Shown one piece after another: positions 1 to 6,587 of a DNA stretch of 7,557 nucleotides. This DNA is from Treponema sp. Its GTDB lineage: Bacteria > Spirochaetota > Spirochaetia > Treponematales > Breznakiellaceae. The translations under genes were made by a program, and so were the position numbers. Numbering within the stretch: position 1 is the stretch's first letter; every line of letters begins with the position of its first letter. The stretch is from NCBI GenBank assembly GCA_031288575.1, contig JAITRD010000026.1, positions 1-7,557 of the forward strand, written 5' to 3'. Below the pieces are notes generated by a model. It did not search any database. It saw nothing but the letters and a program-made list of their open reading frames with translations, and was not told the DNA's origin.

Positions 1-147
1 CCCATTATGCTCATTAAACTTATCAATACCATCATTATTACTGATAGTACCGTTATTCGGGAGTCTGGTTTAATACCCCGTCGAACCAAAGGCTCGCGCT
101 TCTGCTCCGGCTCAAATAATGCGCCGCCTAAAAAAATCTGGTATTAA
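1..147 (+). CDS. possible 3' end of an ORF entering from the left, finished by the repeat
   Basis: An open frame runs from the first base to a TAA at 145-147 without a start codon in view. The first 17 or so codons are hydrophobic and isoleucine-rich; the rest is supplied by palindromic repeat copy 1, including the stop codon, which lies in the right arm of the palindrome. This could be the C-terminus of an AT-rich gene lying to the left that was extended by the repeat, or simply chance. I cannot assign a function, and no family motif is visible in this short tail. Confidence 0.18.
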   Translation, partial: PIMLIKLINTIIITDSTVIRESGLIPRRTKGSRFCSGSNNAPPKKIWY

Positions 148-159
148 ACCAAGGCGGCT
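53..159. repeat. palindromic repeat family, copy 1
   Basis: The element begins TTATTCGGGAGTCTGG and contains a perfect 12-bp inverted repeat: TGGTTTAATACC at 66-77 and GGTATTAAACCA at 140-151, separated by 62 nt. Its first 28 bases (53-80) are identical to those of copy 3 (7083-7110). The interior shares a block resembling GCTCCGGCTCAAATAATG (104-121) with the other copies. It carries a 16-nt longer centre than copy 3. The layout resembles dispersed REP/RPE-type palindromes or a very small non-autonomous element. Function is unknown. Confidence 0.85.
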
Positions 160-195
160 GCTCGCCAGTTCGCGGGGGAGGGTATAATAAATTTC

Positions 196-236
196 CTATC
201 GAACGAGCCTCCGTTGAAATAAGGCATCGCTTAAGG
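196..236. repeat. possible degenerate fragment of the palindromic repeat
   Basis: This stretch reads ATCGAACGAGCCT (198-210), then TTGAAATAAGGCATCGC (214-230). It can be lined up with the left end of copy 2 (ATTCGAGAGCCT) and the central block of the other copies (CTCAAATAATGCGCCGC), but both hairpin arms are missing. It covers the last two codons of the LysE-type gene (231-236). The similarity is only partial and could be chance. Confidence 0.28.
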
Positions 237-884
237 TACCGCGGAGCTTGCTCCGTGAAGGCTCATTATTTCCTTTATAAATTCATACCCCATCTTTATC
301 CCGTAAAATGATAAAACCACTCCGCAAATCTTATTTATATATTTTATTGCCCTTTTGATTTTGTTTCCAATCCTATTTACCGTTAGTGCAAAAATATTAA
401 ACCAAAATACAAACGATATGCAAACACTTATTATAAAAATATTGGCATAATATTGAGGCAATGAAGCCCTGATGCCGCCAAATAGCATTGTTCCTTCAAT
501 AAGCGCTTGCGGATTCAACCATGTTAGGGAAAAACATACAAAAACAGTTTTTACAAATGATAATTTCTCACTGTTCTTATTATTTGCAACTTCATCTTTA
601 GTCAGCATTAATCGTATTCCCATAAAAATAATAATGACCGAACCTATAAAAAGCATTATTATTTTAAGCGCCGGTAAAACATCGAATACAATTCCCACGC
701 CGATAAAACACGCCAATACAAGCGGGATATCAAAAAATACAATAACCGATACGGTCTTTAAAATGTATTTTATATCCTTGTTATTAATCGAAGTATTTAT
801 TACAAAAAGATTACAAGCCCCAATTGGCGCAACCCAGGCTATTCCAAAAACAAATCCTTGTAATACATATTTTATCCAGTCCAT
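231..884 (-). CDS. LysE/RhtB-family exporter (amino acid efflux type)
   Basis: Predicted 217-residue integral membrane protein of the LysE/RhtB/CadD superfamily, whose members export amino acids or related small molecules across the inner membrane. Visible features are an N-terminal membrane segment ending in the family's proline-glycine motif (A-P-I-G, about residues 19-22), several further hydrophobic segments (about 44-64, 70-92, 110-121, 148-170 and 186-198), and the conserved L-N-P-Q-A motif (about 123-127), matching the L-N-P motif of LysE proteins. Length is normal for the family. The ATG at 882-884 follows a weak AGGA element at the end of the upstream gene, 17 nt away, so the two genes form one operon read from the promoter at 1345-1373. 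The last residues (about G-A-S-S-A-V-P) are not membrane-like and are encoded across a small palindrome. The gene is much more AT-rich than the sugar genes to its right. The substrate cannot be stated. Confidence 0.85.
   Translation of the reverse strand: MDWIKYVLQGFVFGIAWVAPIGACNLFVINTSINNKDIKYILKTVSVIVFFDIPLVLACFIGVGIVFDVLPALKIIMLFIGSVIIIFMGIRLMLTKDEVANNKNSEKLSFVKTVFVCFSLTWLNPQALIEGTMLFGGIRASLPQYYANIFIISVCISFVFWFNIFALTVNRIGNKIKRAIKYINKICGVVLSFYGIKMGYEFIKEIMSLHGASSAVP
242..255. repeat. 14-bp inverted repeat in the 3' end of the exporter gene
   Basis: CGGAGC-TT-GCTCCG is a perfect 6-bp stem with a 2-nt centre, lying within the last codons of the LysE-type gene and close to its stop at 231-233. 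No T-run follows on either strand, so it is not a convincing Rho-independent terminator. The half-site GCTCCG also occurs in the interior of repeat copies 1 and 3. Confidence 0.5.
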
Positions 885-901
885 TGTTATTTAATCCTGC
901 A

Positions 902-1315
902 TTAAAATATTAACACGAATGTTCCGATTGTGATTAATGCCCCGCCTATAATTGTTTTTATTGTTACGGTTTCTTTTAAAATTATAAATGCCAGTATCAT
1001 TCCAATAACAACACTGGATTTGTCTATGGGTATAACTTTTGATGCTTCTCCAATTTGCAAAGCCCTGTAATAACAAAGCCAGGAAAGACCGGTCGCTATT
1101 CCCGATAATATTAAAAAGAGTAAATTTTTATGCCCAATATTTACAATATCATTATGTTTCCCGGTTATAAAAACAATAGCCCATGACATAATTAAAACAA
1201 TAACCGTTCGTATTGCCGTTGCTAAATTGGAGTTTATATTTTCAACTCCGATTTTTGCTAAAATTGAAGTTAAAGAAGCAAATACAGCCGATAATAACGC
1301 ATACGCAATCCACAT
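902..1315 (-). CDS. small EamA/DMT-superfamily transporter (single EamA domain)
   Basis: A protein of 137 residues (140 from an upstream GTG) with about five hydrophobic segments, corresponding to a single EamA repeat of the drug/metabolite transporter superfamily. The opening W-I-A-Y-A-L-L-S-A-V-F-A and I-L-A-K-I-G motifs, and the C-terminal half containing S-S-V-V-I-G-M-I-L-A followed by L-K-E, are typical of half-length EamA proteins. These are thought to act as homodimers or paired subunits. The ATG at 1313-1315 is preferred because homologues begin M-x-W-x-x-Y-A-L-L and an AAGG element lies 9 nt upstream. The GTG at 1322-1324 directly abuts that element. It is the first gene of an operon with the LysE-type exporter. 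Complete and intact; AT-rich like its partner. Substrate unknown. Confidence 0.8.
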   Translation of the reverse strand: MWIAYALLSAVFASLTSILAKIGVENINSNLATAIRTVIVLIMSWAIVFITGKHNDIVNIGHKNLLFLILSGIATGLSWLCYYRALQIGEASKVIPIDKSSVVIGMILAFIILKETVTIKTIIGGALITIGTFVLIF

Positions 1316-1344
1316 GGCATCCACCCTTTCTTTCAGCGCAATTC

Positions 1345-1373
1345 ATTGTATTTTGTTGTAATAAATTTGTCAA
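1345..1373 (-). promoter_or_regulatory. sigma-70 type promoter for the exporter operon
   Basis: On the minus strand a perfect TTGACA (-35, positions 1368-1373) is followed by a 17-nt spacer and TACAAT (-10, positions 1345-1350, one mismatch to consensus). Transcription would start near 1337, leaving a leader of roughly 20-25 nt before the EamA-type gene. Confidence 0.75.
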
Positions 1374-1469
1374 TCATTTCAAAAACAATGCCGCATAAGG
1401 CAGATAATATCCGCAGCCTCATTCTGATTATAAAAACAAGACTCGCTCCCGCGGGTACGCGTTAAAGGC

Positions 1470-1556
1470 TGAGGAACCTCCCCTTGGGTTTCCGGAGGCT
1501 CCTTAGTCCGGGAGAGAAGCTGGGCGGCGGAAACCCCGCCAGGGTTAGCACCCAGC
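1470..1556 (-). other. two GC-rich stem-loops just downstream of manA
   Basis: Immediately after the manA stop (1559-1561) there are two hairpins. One has GCTGGG (1519-1524) pairing with CCCAGC (1551-1556) around an inner GGCGG/CCGCC stem (1526-1530 with 1536-1540). The second pairs 1470-1481 with 1494-1505, one mismatch plus one G-U pair. Neither is followed by a clear U-run on the minus strand, so they could be mRNA 3'-end stabilisers or imperfect terminators rather than standard Rho-independent terminators. Confidence 0.4.
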
Positions 1557-1558
1557 CC

Positions 1559-2686
1559 TTAAGGTTTTGCCCCCTCAGGGTGGCATAATACCAGGGAAAA
1601 TTCTCCCTGAACCTGGGCTCCGGGGATATGCCAGGGGAAAAAAATCTCATCCCCCCGTTTGACCGGCATGGTGCCTCCGTCAAAAAGTATAGTCCCCGAA
1701 CCCTCAAGGACAATGCCGATTTGCGGGAAACCGGTGCAACGGATGTCCGTCGTTCCTGCCGCGTCAAGCCGGGTAAAGGAAAAATAGCTGGTTTGTTCCG
1801 GCCCTATGACGAAATATTCCTTGCCCCAATCGCCCCGGCGTATGATTTTTGGGAGGATTCGCCGGCGTTTCAGATTTTCCTCCGCCGGGCATCCCTCATA
1901 CACAAAGGCGCCCAGGGTCTTTTCATCATAAACCGCGTCGTCCTCAAAGGGACGGGGCGGCCTGGCCCCAGGCTTGTCCGCTGTCCATCCGGCAAAACGT
2001 TTTAACAGTTCCTGCTGCCGGATCGGCACAACGGTAATGTCGCTTGGCTCCTGCACTTCAATCACGAAACAACCCGTTCCCAGCGCGTGGGGAACCCCGC
2101 CGCCGACAAAAAAAGCGTCGCCCACAGAAACCGGTATGGCGTGGCAGAGCTCTTCAAGTCCTGCCAGATCATCCTGATAATAGAGGGCCTCCCAATCTTT
2201 CCGGGTGATTCCCTCTTTAAATCCCAGCAGAATATACGGCTGGGGCACATCATCCCTAAGGCCGATCACATACCAGCTTTCTTCCTTGCCGAAATCGCTG
2301 GACCACATTTTTTTTGCCCATTCCCGGGTTGGATGGGCCTGCAGGATATAGGGTTCCTGGGCATCAAGATATTTGACCAGTACGCCCATATTTGTTCCAT
2401 GGAGATCCGTGTGGGCCTTGCCCAGCACCCGCGGAGGATCCAGGGCAATAGCCTCAAACAGGAACATTCTTTTCCCGTCGGGAAGCGTCACCTCCGAACA
2501 GCCGTAATGGGGTTTATCCTCCGGGGGCCGCATTACCCGGGTAACGGAACCAATCCACGATTCCGATCCGGAGGCGTCGTCCGCCGGGGGGTTAATGCCC
2601 CGCAGCTTGTCAATTTCGCGTCCCCCGGCGCCGCGGATCCTGTTAGGAATAAGTTTCCATGGCTGATTAAAAACATCCAAAATCAT
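1559..2686 (-). CDS. manA: type I mannose-6-phosphate isomerase
   Basis: Zinc-dependent cupin enzyme of 375 residues that interconverts mannose 6-phosphate and fructose 6-phosphate in the cytoplasm. The family motifs are visible in order: a Q-A-H-P motif (Q116, H118), K-E-E-S-W-Y-V-I (E135/E136, matching the K-x-E-x-W-Y of the family) and G-D-x-F-x-V-G-G-G-V-P-H-A-L-G (H200), followed by E-V-Q-E-P-S-D. These supply the expected Gln, His, Glu and His zinc ligands. A second cupin-like segment (about 300-370) closes the protein. The ATG at 2684-2686 overlaps the stop of the beta-mannosidase gene (ATGA), indicating translational coupling. The AAGGAG element lies only about 2 nt before this ATG, shorter than usual. 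The N-terminal W-K-L-x-P-N-R motif supports this start. The pairing with a beta-mannosidase points to mannose use; a mannose kinase is not in the window. Confidence 0.9.
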   Translation of the reverse strand: MILDVFNQPWKLIPNRIRGAGGREIDKLRGINPPADDASGSESWIGSVTRVMRPPEDKPHYGCSEVTLPDGKRMFLFEAIALDPPRVLGKAHTDLHGTNMGVLVKYLDAQEPYILQAHPTREWAKKMWSSDFGKEESWYVIGLRDDVPQPYILLGFKEGITRKDWEALYYQDDLAGLEELCHAIPVSVGDAFFVGGGVPHALGTGCFVIEVQEPSDITVVPIRQQELLKRFAGWTADKPGARPPRPFEDDAVYDEKTLGAFVYEGCPAEENLKRRRILPKIIRRGDWGKEYFVIGPEQTSYFSFTRLDAAGTTDIRCTGFPQIGIVLEGSGTILFDGGTMPVKRGDEIFFPWHIPGAQVQGEFSLVLCHPEGAKP

Positions 2687-5283
2687 TGCTCCTTTGCGAT
2701 TTTAACCGTCCGTAATTCCGGCTTTTTCCCATAATTGTAAATCTGCACTGTTTTTTCCACCCCCGGTACCAGTTCAAAATAGTTATCGCTCATTTTAATC
2801 CGGTCGTCGTCGGTAACAAGCTGGGCAAAGGGCACATAGGTTTCTGACTTCAGGGTAACCACATAGTCTGTCCCTTCCTGCTGGGCCGATAAAATCGCCG
2901 CTTTAAATTCGGCAAACGCATAGTTAAGGTAAGGCGCCCGAATGCTTGTTGCAGGATCAATGTCGTTGTCATCGGCTTTGGCAAAATAGAAACCCCTGTT
3001 CAGATCTCCCGGGGCGTCGAATTCCGGCAGCTCATTAAAGGAATGTTTTTTCATGTCCAGCTTAAGATTTTTTACCCCCTCGATTTTTCCGTCAAAGGTC
3101 ATATAACCGTATTCAAGGCTGACCGAAACATCCTCGGGGGTTTCGTTCAGGACAACCAGGGAACCTTTTTTGTCAAATACCCGGATGATAATCTTTTTTA
3201 ACGCAAAGGATCGTTTTAGGAAATAGAAGGCTATCTTGCGGGTGCCGTAATAATCCACGGTAGTCCAGCCACATTCCGGCCATGCGTCGTTATACATCCA
3301 GATAAGCCCGCCGGAACAATGTTCACGCCGCCTCATGGCCTCCATCATCTCGCGGTACTGAACCCCGTGGGCAAGGCCGCCGTAGAGCAGATAATTATCA
3401 ATCTCCCGGTCGTCAAATTCGCCGAGGATCTTCTTTGCCGTCCCGATGATGATCTTGTATTTGGGGAACATCATGGTTTCGTGGGCGTCCCAGGATTTGC
3501 TTTCCATGGAAAGGGGTTCCCCCGCGTGGTAACGCAGGACAGAACTTTTCATCAGCGGGCCGTGGAAGCCGTATTCCGAGGAGAAGCGCATCTGATCCGC
3601 CGCCTGATCGTAGATATCGAACCGGGCCGGCAGTTTGCCGAAATCCTCGAAGCTAAAGGGCTTGTTTTCCGGGTTTTGCAGTTTCCGCATAAGCCCCCAG
3701 GCGTGGATATCGCCCGCAAAGGGATCGTTGGCGCGGCTGCCAAAAAAGGGCGAACTAGGCGCATAGGGAATAAGGGGCGAATTATTATGCACCGCCCTGG
3801 GCTGAATATGGTTGAAGATCTTATAACCGTAATAATACTCCGGGTTGGTTTCCGGGGCAAACCAGTCGGTGTAAGATTCATGGATTTCGTTATTTCCCGT
3901 CCAGATTGCCATGCAGGGATGGTGGGCAAGCCGCTTGGTTTGATATTGGGCTTCCTTTTCCGCTTCCCGGCAGAACCAATCCAGATAATCAGGATAATAA
4001 GCGCAGGCATACATAAAGTCGTGCATCAGGAGGATGCCGTTTTTATCACATTCCTCGTAGAAATAATCCGGCTCATAAACCCCGCCGCCCCACATACGGA
4101 GCATGGTAAAATGCTGGGCCTTGGCCTCTTCTACCAAAAGGCGGTACTTTTCGTTTGGGGTCCGCATATAGATACTGTCCGTGGGGACCCAGTTGCCGCC
4201 CTTGCAATAAACCGGAATCCCGTTTACCACAAAACGGAAATTCCTTGAACCGTCGGGAAGTTTTGAGTGATCGATCTTAAGGGTACGGATGCCGACCGAT
4301 TTCTCTTCCATTTCATTAACCGCCCCGCGGCAGGAAAGGCTTGCATTGACCTGGTACAAATGCTGATCGCCGTAACCGTTCGGCATCCAGAATTTGGCAT
4401 TTTTTATGTGAATTTCCTCTTCATAGGCATTATAGCCGCCGGTTGTATAAAGCTCCCGCTCCCCGCTTGTTACGATCTTCTCGTCAAAACTGACGGTATA
4501 ATTTAAAACAGTCTCATCCGCGGTAGTCACATTTACATTGTCTATTTCAAAAAACAATTTGATCCTGGCCTCGCCCCCTTCGATGGAGAGGGTATCCGCC
4601 CGGAACGCGGAAATCTTTGCCCCGGTTATTCCTTCCAGGTAGATCGCCCGGCCTATGCCGCAGGTGGGGATCGCCCGGCACCAGTCCCATCCGTAGGTAT
4701 AGGCCGGCTTACGCATATAAGTACGCTGGTTGTGGTTGCCGTTTACCGAATAATACGACATGGCATCGGCGAATTCGTAACTGTCTTCCAAACCGCCGGT
4801 AAGCCTTATGATGATTTGATTTTTCCCCCGGTGCAGGTACCGTTTGATGTCTTCGTAAAAGGGCACAAAGGCATTTTTGTGTTCAAACCGGGGCACCCCG
4901 TTGATGATGATATGGGCCTTATAATCAAGCATTTCAATAAACAGGCGAATCTGCTCGTGGTTATACAATTCCTCCGAAACATTGAAGTCGCGGAAAAACC
5001 ACCAGGAAAGCTCCTCGACCCACTTAACCGCGGTATAGTTGTCCTTGTCTAAGGGATCCTCCATCAGATTATTGTCCATAAGCGCGGTGATCACGTCGCA
5101 GGGAACATTTGCCGTAAAAAAACCTTCCCGCTTGGGGAAGGGCGGCCGGCGGGGCGTTCGGGCAGGGCCGGTGATGTCAAATTTTCCCTCCGGCCTTGAT
5201 ATCACCATATTGAATTTTTCCGGCCCCACGTCAATAAATTCTGCCCGCATCTTCCAGGGGCCCGCCAGTGATTCTTTCACCAT
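2683..5283 (-). CDS. GH2-family beta-mannosidase
   Basis: Glycoside hydrolase of 866 residues from the ATG at 5281-5283, which is preceded by GAGGAGG at 5287-5293. Family-2 beta-mannosidases remove terminal beta-mannose from mannooligosaccharides or mannosyl glycans. Visible motifs (ATG numbering) are the N-terminal sugar-binding region, G-G-N-W-V-P-T-D-S (about 362-370), R-M-W-G-G-G-V-Y-E (about 396-404) and H-D-F-M-Y-A-C-A-Y-Y-P. The acid/base glutamate is in W-T-G-N-N-E (about E466) and the nucleophile glutamate in F-S-S-E-Y-G (about E570). Near residue 685 is G-G-L-I-W-M-Y-N-D-A-W-P. Length is normal for the family. There is no signal peptide, so it should act in the cytoplasm on imported saccharides. 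It overlaps manA by 4 nt. Upstream, 134 nt containing repeat copy 2 separate it from the epimerase on the same strand. The G-N-N-E and A-C-A-Y-Y-P motifs favour beta-mannosidase over beta-galactosidase. Confidence 0.92.
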   Translation of the reverse strand: MVKESLAGPWKMRAEFIDVGPEKFNMVISRPEGKFDITGPARTPRRPPFPKREGFFTANVPCDVITALMDNNLMEDPLDKDNYTAVKWVEELSWWFFRDFNVSEELYNHEQIRLFIEMLDYKAHIIINGVPRFEHKNAFVPFYEDIKRYLHRGKNQIIIRLTGGLEDSYEFADAMSYYSVNGNHNQRTYMRKPAYTYGWDWCRAIPTCGIGRAIYLEGITGAKISAFRADTLSIEGGEARIKLFFEIDNVNVTTADETVLNYTVSFDEKIVTSGERELYTTGGYNAYEEEIHIKNAKFWMPNGYGDQHLYQVNASLSCRGAVNEMEEKSVGIRTLKIDHSKLPDGSRNFRFVVNGIPVYCKGGNWVPTDSIYMRTPNEKYRLLVEEAKAQHFTMLRMWGGGVYEPDYFYEECDKNGILLMHDFMYACAYYPDYLDWFCREAEKEAQYQTKRLAHHPCMAIWTGNNEIHESYTDWFAPETNPEYYYGYKIFNHIQPRAVHNNSPLIPYAPSSPFFGSRANDPFAGDIHAWGLMRKLQNPENKPFSFEDFGKLPARFDIYDQAADQMRFSSEYGFHGPLMKSSVLRYHAGEPLSMESKSWDAHETMMFPKYKIIIGTAKKILGEFDDREIDNYLLYGGLAHGVQYREMMEAMRRREHCSGGLIWMYNDAWPECGWTTVDYYGTRKIAFYFLKRSFALKKIIIRVFDKKGSLVVLNETPEDVSVSLEYGYMTFDGKIEGVKNLKLDMKKHSFNELPEFDAPGDLNRGFYFAKADDNDIDPATSIRAPYLNYAFAEFKAAILSAQQEGTDYVVTLKSETYVPFAQLVTDDDRIKMSDNYFELVPGVEKTVQIYNYGKKPELRTVKIAKEQ

Positions 5284-5300
5284 ATTCCTCCTCAATTATT

Positions 5301-5379
5301 TTATTCGAGAGCCTGGTTTAATTCCCCGCGGCTCAAACAATGCGCTGCCGAGAGGGATTCGGCATTAAACCCAAGAACC
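5301..5379. repeat. palindromic repeat family, copy 2 (diverged, shorter)
   Basis: It starts TTATTCGAGAGCCTGG, with three differences from copies 1 and 3 over the first 28 bases. The arms TGGTTTAATTCC (5314-5325) and GGCATTAAACCC (5361-5372) pair at 10 of 12 positions. The interior contains GGCTCAAACAATGCGC, the same central block as the other copies, but the loop is only 35 nt. It begins 8 nt beyond the beta-mannosidase Shine-Dalgarno and lies inside the sugar operon. A transcript crossing it would fold a long stem just ahead of the beta-mannosidase ribosome binding site. Confidence 0.75.
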
Positions 5380-5417
5380 GCCCCCGCGGGGAAACCGGGT
5401 ATATTACCTGCCGCGCC

Positions 5418-6176
5418 CTATACCCTGTCCAGCAGGAATTTCCGGCTGAGGGCAAAGCTCTCAAAGGGATCGACTAAAAAGTCAGCATCCTGTTCGATAA
5501 CCGCATAGGGGATCCGGGTAGCCTTGCAAAGGGGAATGATTTCGTCCCATTCCAAAACCCCCTCGCCAATTTCGGCGAATTGGCGGGTCCGGTTGAATAT
5601 GCGGTAGTCCTTGAAGTGGATAACCTCGATGCGGCCTTCAAGTTTTTTGATGTAGCTCAGGGGATTGCCGCCGCCGGCCTGTACCCAGAAAGTATCAAGG
5701 ATGAACTTAAGATCCGGACATTCTTCGATGATCCGGTCAAAGGCAGGGACGCCGCCCCACTTTTGAAATTCGAAATCGTGGTTATGATAGCCGAAGGTCA
5801 TCCCCCCGTCCTTAAGCTGCCGGCAAATTTCGTTGGCCTTTTTGATAAACCGGGTATAGCCCTCATAACTGTTGGGGTAAACATCACCCGGACGGGCGCC
5901 AAGCCCGACATGATCGCAGCCGAGTTTTTTATGTTCGGCCATAACCCGGTTCAATTCCCCGGGGTCGGCAAGCCGGGACCAGGGAACATGGGTAACACAT
6001 ACATCCAGGCCGAGTTCCTGGATCCAGCCCGCAAGGAGATCCGGATCGCAGGGGCCGAAACCGGAAATCTGGATAACATCAAAGCCGAGGGCTTTGATTC
6101 TCCGCAGGGTTTCTTCAATATCCCGGGGGGTTTTGGTATAATCCCGGGCAGAATAAAGTTGGGCGCCGATTTTCAT
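5418..6176 (-). CDS. sugar phosphate isomerase/epimerase-like TIM-barrel protein
   Basis: Cytoplasmic protein of 252 residues of the xylose-isomerase-like TIM-barrel superfamily (PF01261 type, annotated as sugar phosphate isomerase/epimerase). Recognisable features are the opening K-I-G-A-Q-L-Y-S-A-R and the central Y-H-N-H-D-F-E-F (about 130-137). Further candidates for divalent-metal ligands are L-D-T-F-W (D161), H-F-K-D-Y (H187) and V-I-E-Q-D (E228). The length is at the short end of normal. The ATG at 6174-6176 has GAGGAA 6 nt upstream. Members of this superfamily act on many sugars (keto-sugar epimerases, inosose dehydratase-like and 3-keto-glycoside enzymes), so the exact reaction cannot be read from sequence. 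Its position upstream of beta-mannosidase and manA on the same strand suggests a role in catabolism of the same saccharide. The coding sequence is intact. Confidence 0.82.
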   Translation of the reverse strand: MKIGAQLYSARDYTKTPRDIEETLRRIKALGFDVIQISGFGPCDPDLLAGWIQELGLDVCVTHVPWSRLADPGELNRVMAEHKKLGCDHVGLGARPGDVYPNSYEGYTRFIKKANEICRQLKDGGMTFGYHNHDFEFQKWGGVPAFDRIIEECPDLKFILDTFWVQAGGGNPLSYIKKLEGRIEVIHFKDYRIFNRTRQFAEIGEGVLEWDEIIPLCKATRIPYAVIEQDADFLVDPFESFALSRKFLLDRV

Positions 6177-6258
6177 GATAGGTTCCTCGATTGGTTTATT
6201 TGGACTTTTCTCCGGGTTGGCGGACAGGACGTCCTACCCCTGTTTGGATAGCAGGGAA

Positions 6259-6287
6259 AGTATAAACCCTTACTATTAAATTGGGAA
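6259..6287 (-). promoter_or_regulatory. candidate promoter for the epimerase / mannoside module
   Basis: On the minus strand TATACT (-10, positions 6259-6264, one mismatch) lies 17 nt downstream of TTCCCA (-35, positions 6282-6287, four of six matches to TTGACA). It would start transcription near 6252, giving a leader of about 75 nt before the epimerase ATG. No other well-spaced pair is visible between 6190 and 6420. No operator was recognised. Confidence 0.42.
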
Positions 6288-6368
6288 GTACCTTTTTATC
6301 TCCCAGGGCAGCGTCATTTGCCTTAAGCGCGGGTCCAAAAGGATGTCCCGATTGCCGCCGCCGGCCAG

Positions 6369-6387
6369 TTATTCGGGAGTCCGGACT
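6369..6387. repeat. solo left end of the palindromic repeat
   Basis: GTTATTCGGGAGTCCGG (6369-6385 region) matches the left end of copy 1 (52-68) with one difference, and then similarity stops: there is no TTTAATACC arm and no right half. The same place carries a 10-bp perfect palindrome AGTCCGGACT (6378-6387). This looks like a truncated copy or a remnant of excision. It lies in the gene-free interval 6177-6665. Confidence 0.5.
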
Positions 6388-6423
6388 TTCCTTCAGCTTG
6401 CCCCCTTCTTTGAAAAAAACCGC

Positions 6424-6463
6424 TTGACAAAAAAGATTTTATCCAGAATCATATAGGTATAAT
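6424..6463 (+). promoter_or_regulatory. candidate promoter for the leader RNA / tRNA unit
   Basis: A perfect TATAAT (6458-6463) is present, and a perfect TTGACA (6424-6429) lies upstream, but the spacer is 28 nt, far longer than the usual 16-18. The hexamer at the proper distance from TATAAT (GATTTT, 6435-6440) is poor. The -10 may be real, and transcription would start near 6470. The -35 assignment is doubtful. Confidence 0.35.
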
Positions 6464-6544
6464 GAAGGTCATAAAACCGCTTGTCTCTGCATTTTTCTCG
6501 CCCAAATCAACAGAGATTCATAGCAATTATGAGTCAGGAGGTGT

Positions 6545-6587
6545 CGTCTAAATACAATACATTTATGTTTTGTGTTGCGTTTAGGCG
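6545..6587 (+). promoter_or_regulatory. long hairpin overlapping the terminator stem (possible antiterminator)
   Basis: Positions 6545-6561 pair with 6571-6587 over 17 positions, with one mismatch (A6554/C6578) and a few G-U pairs, around a 9-nt loop. The 3' arm includes 6583-6587, which are also the first five bases of the terminator stem. Full formation of this hairpin would therefore remove five of the terminator's twelve base pairs. Regulatory meaning is inferred. Confidence 0.45.

Noticed and set aside
472..894. 140-codon plus-strand frame opposite the LysE-type gene
   Set aside because: It is the reverse-strand shadow of a gene with the LysE proline-glycine and L-N-P-Q motifs.
3319..4248. 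309-codon plus-strand open frame inside the beta-mannosidase gene
   Set aside because: It is antisense to a GH2 gene with intact catalytic motifs, has no recognisable domain or ribosome site, and is explained by the GC-rich codon pattern of the true gene.
5281..5295. Upstream TTG start for the beta-mannosidase
   Set aside because: The TTG lies within the GAGGAGG ribosome binding site of the ATG at 5281-5283, so the ATG is the real start.
5284..5330. Separate promoter for beta-mannosidase within the repeat-containing gap
   Set aside because: TAAAAT/AATAAT-like hexamers exist on the minus strand, but no acceptable -35 lies at the right distance.
5580..6251. 223-codon plus-strand open frame opposite the epimerase
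   Set aside because: It is antisense to a clear TIM-barrel gene with conserved motifs, and its own product shows no family features.
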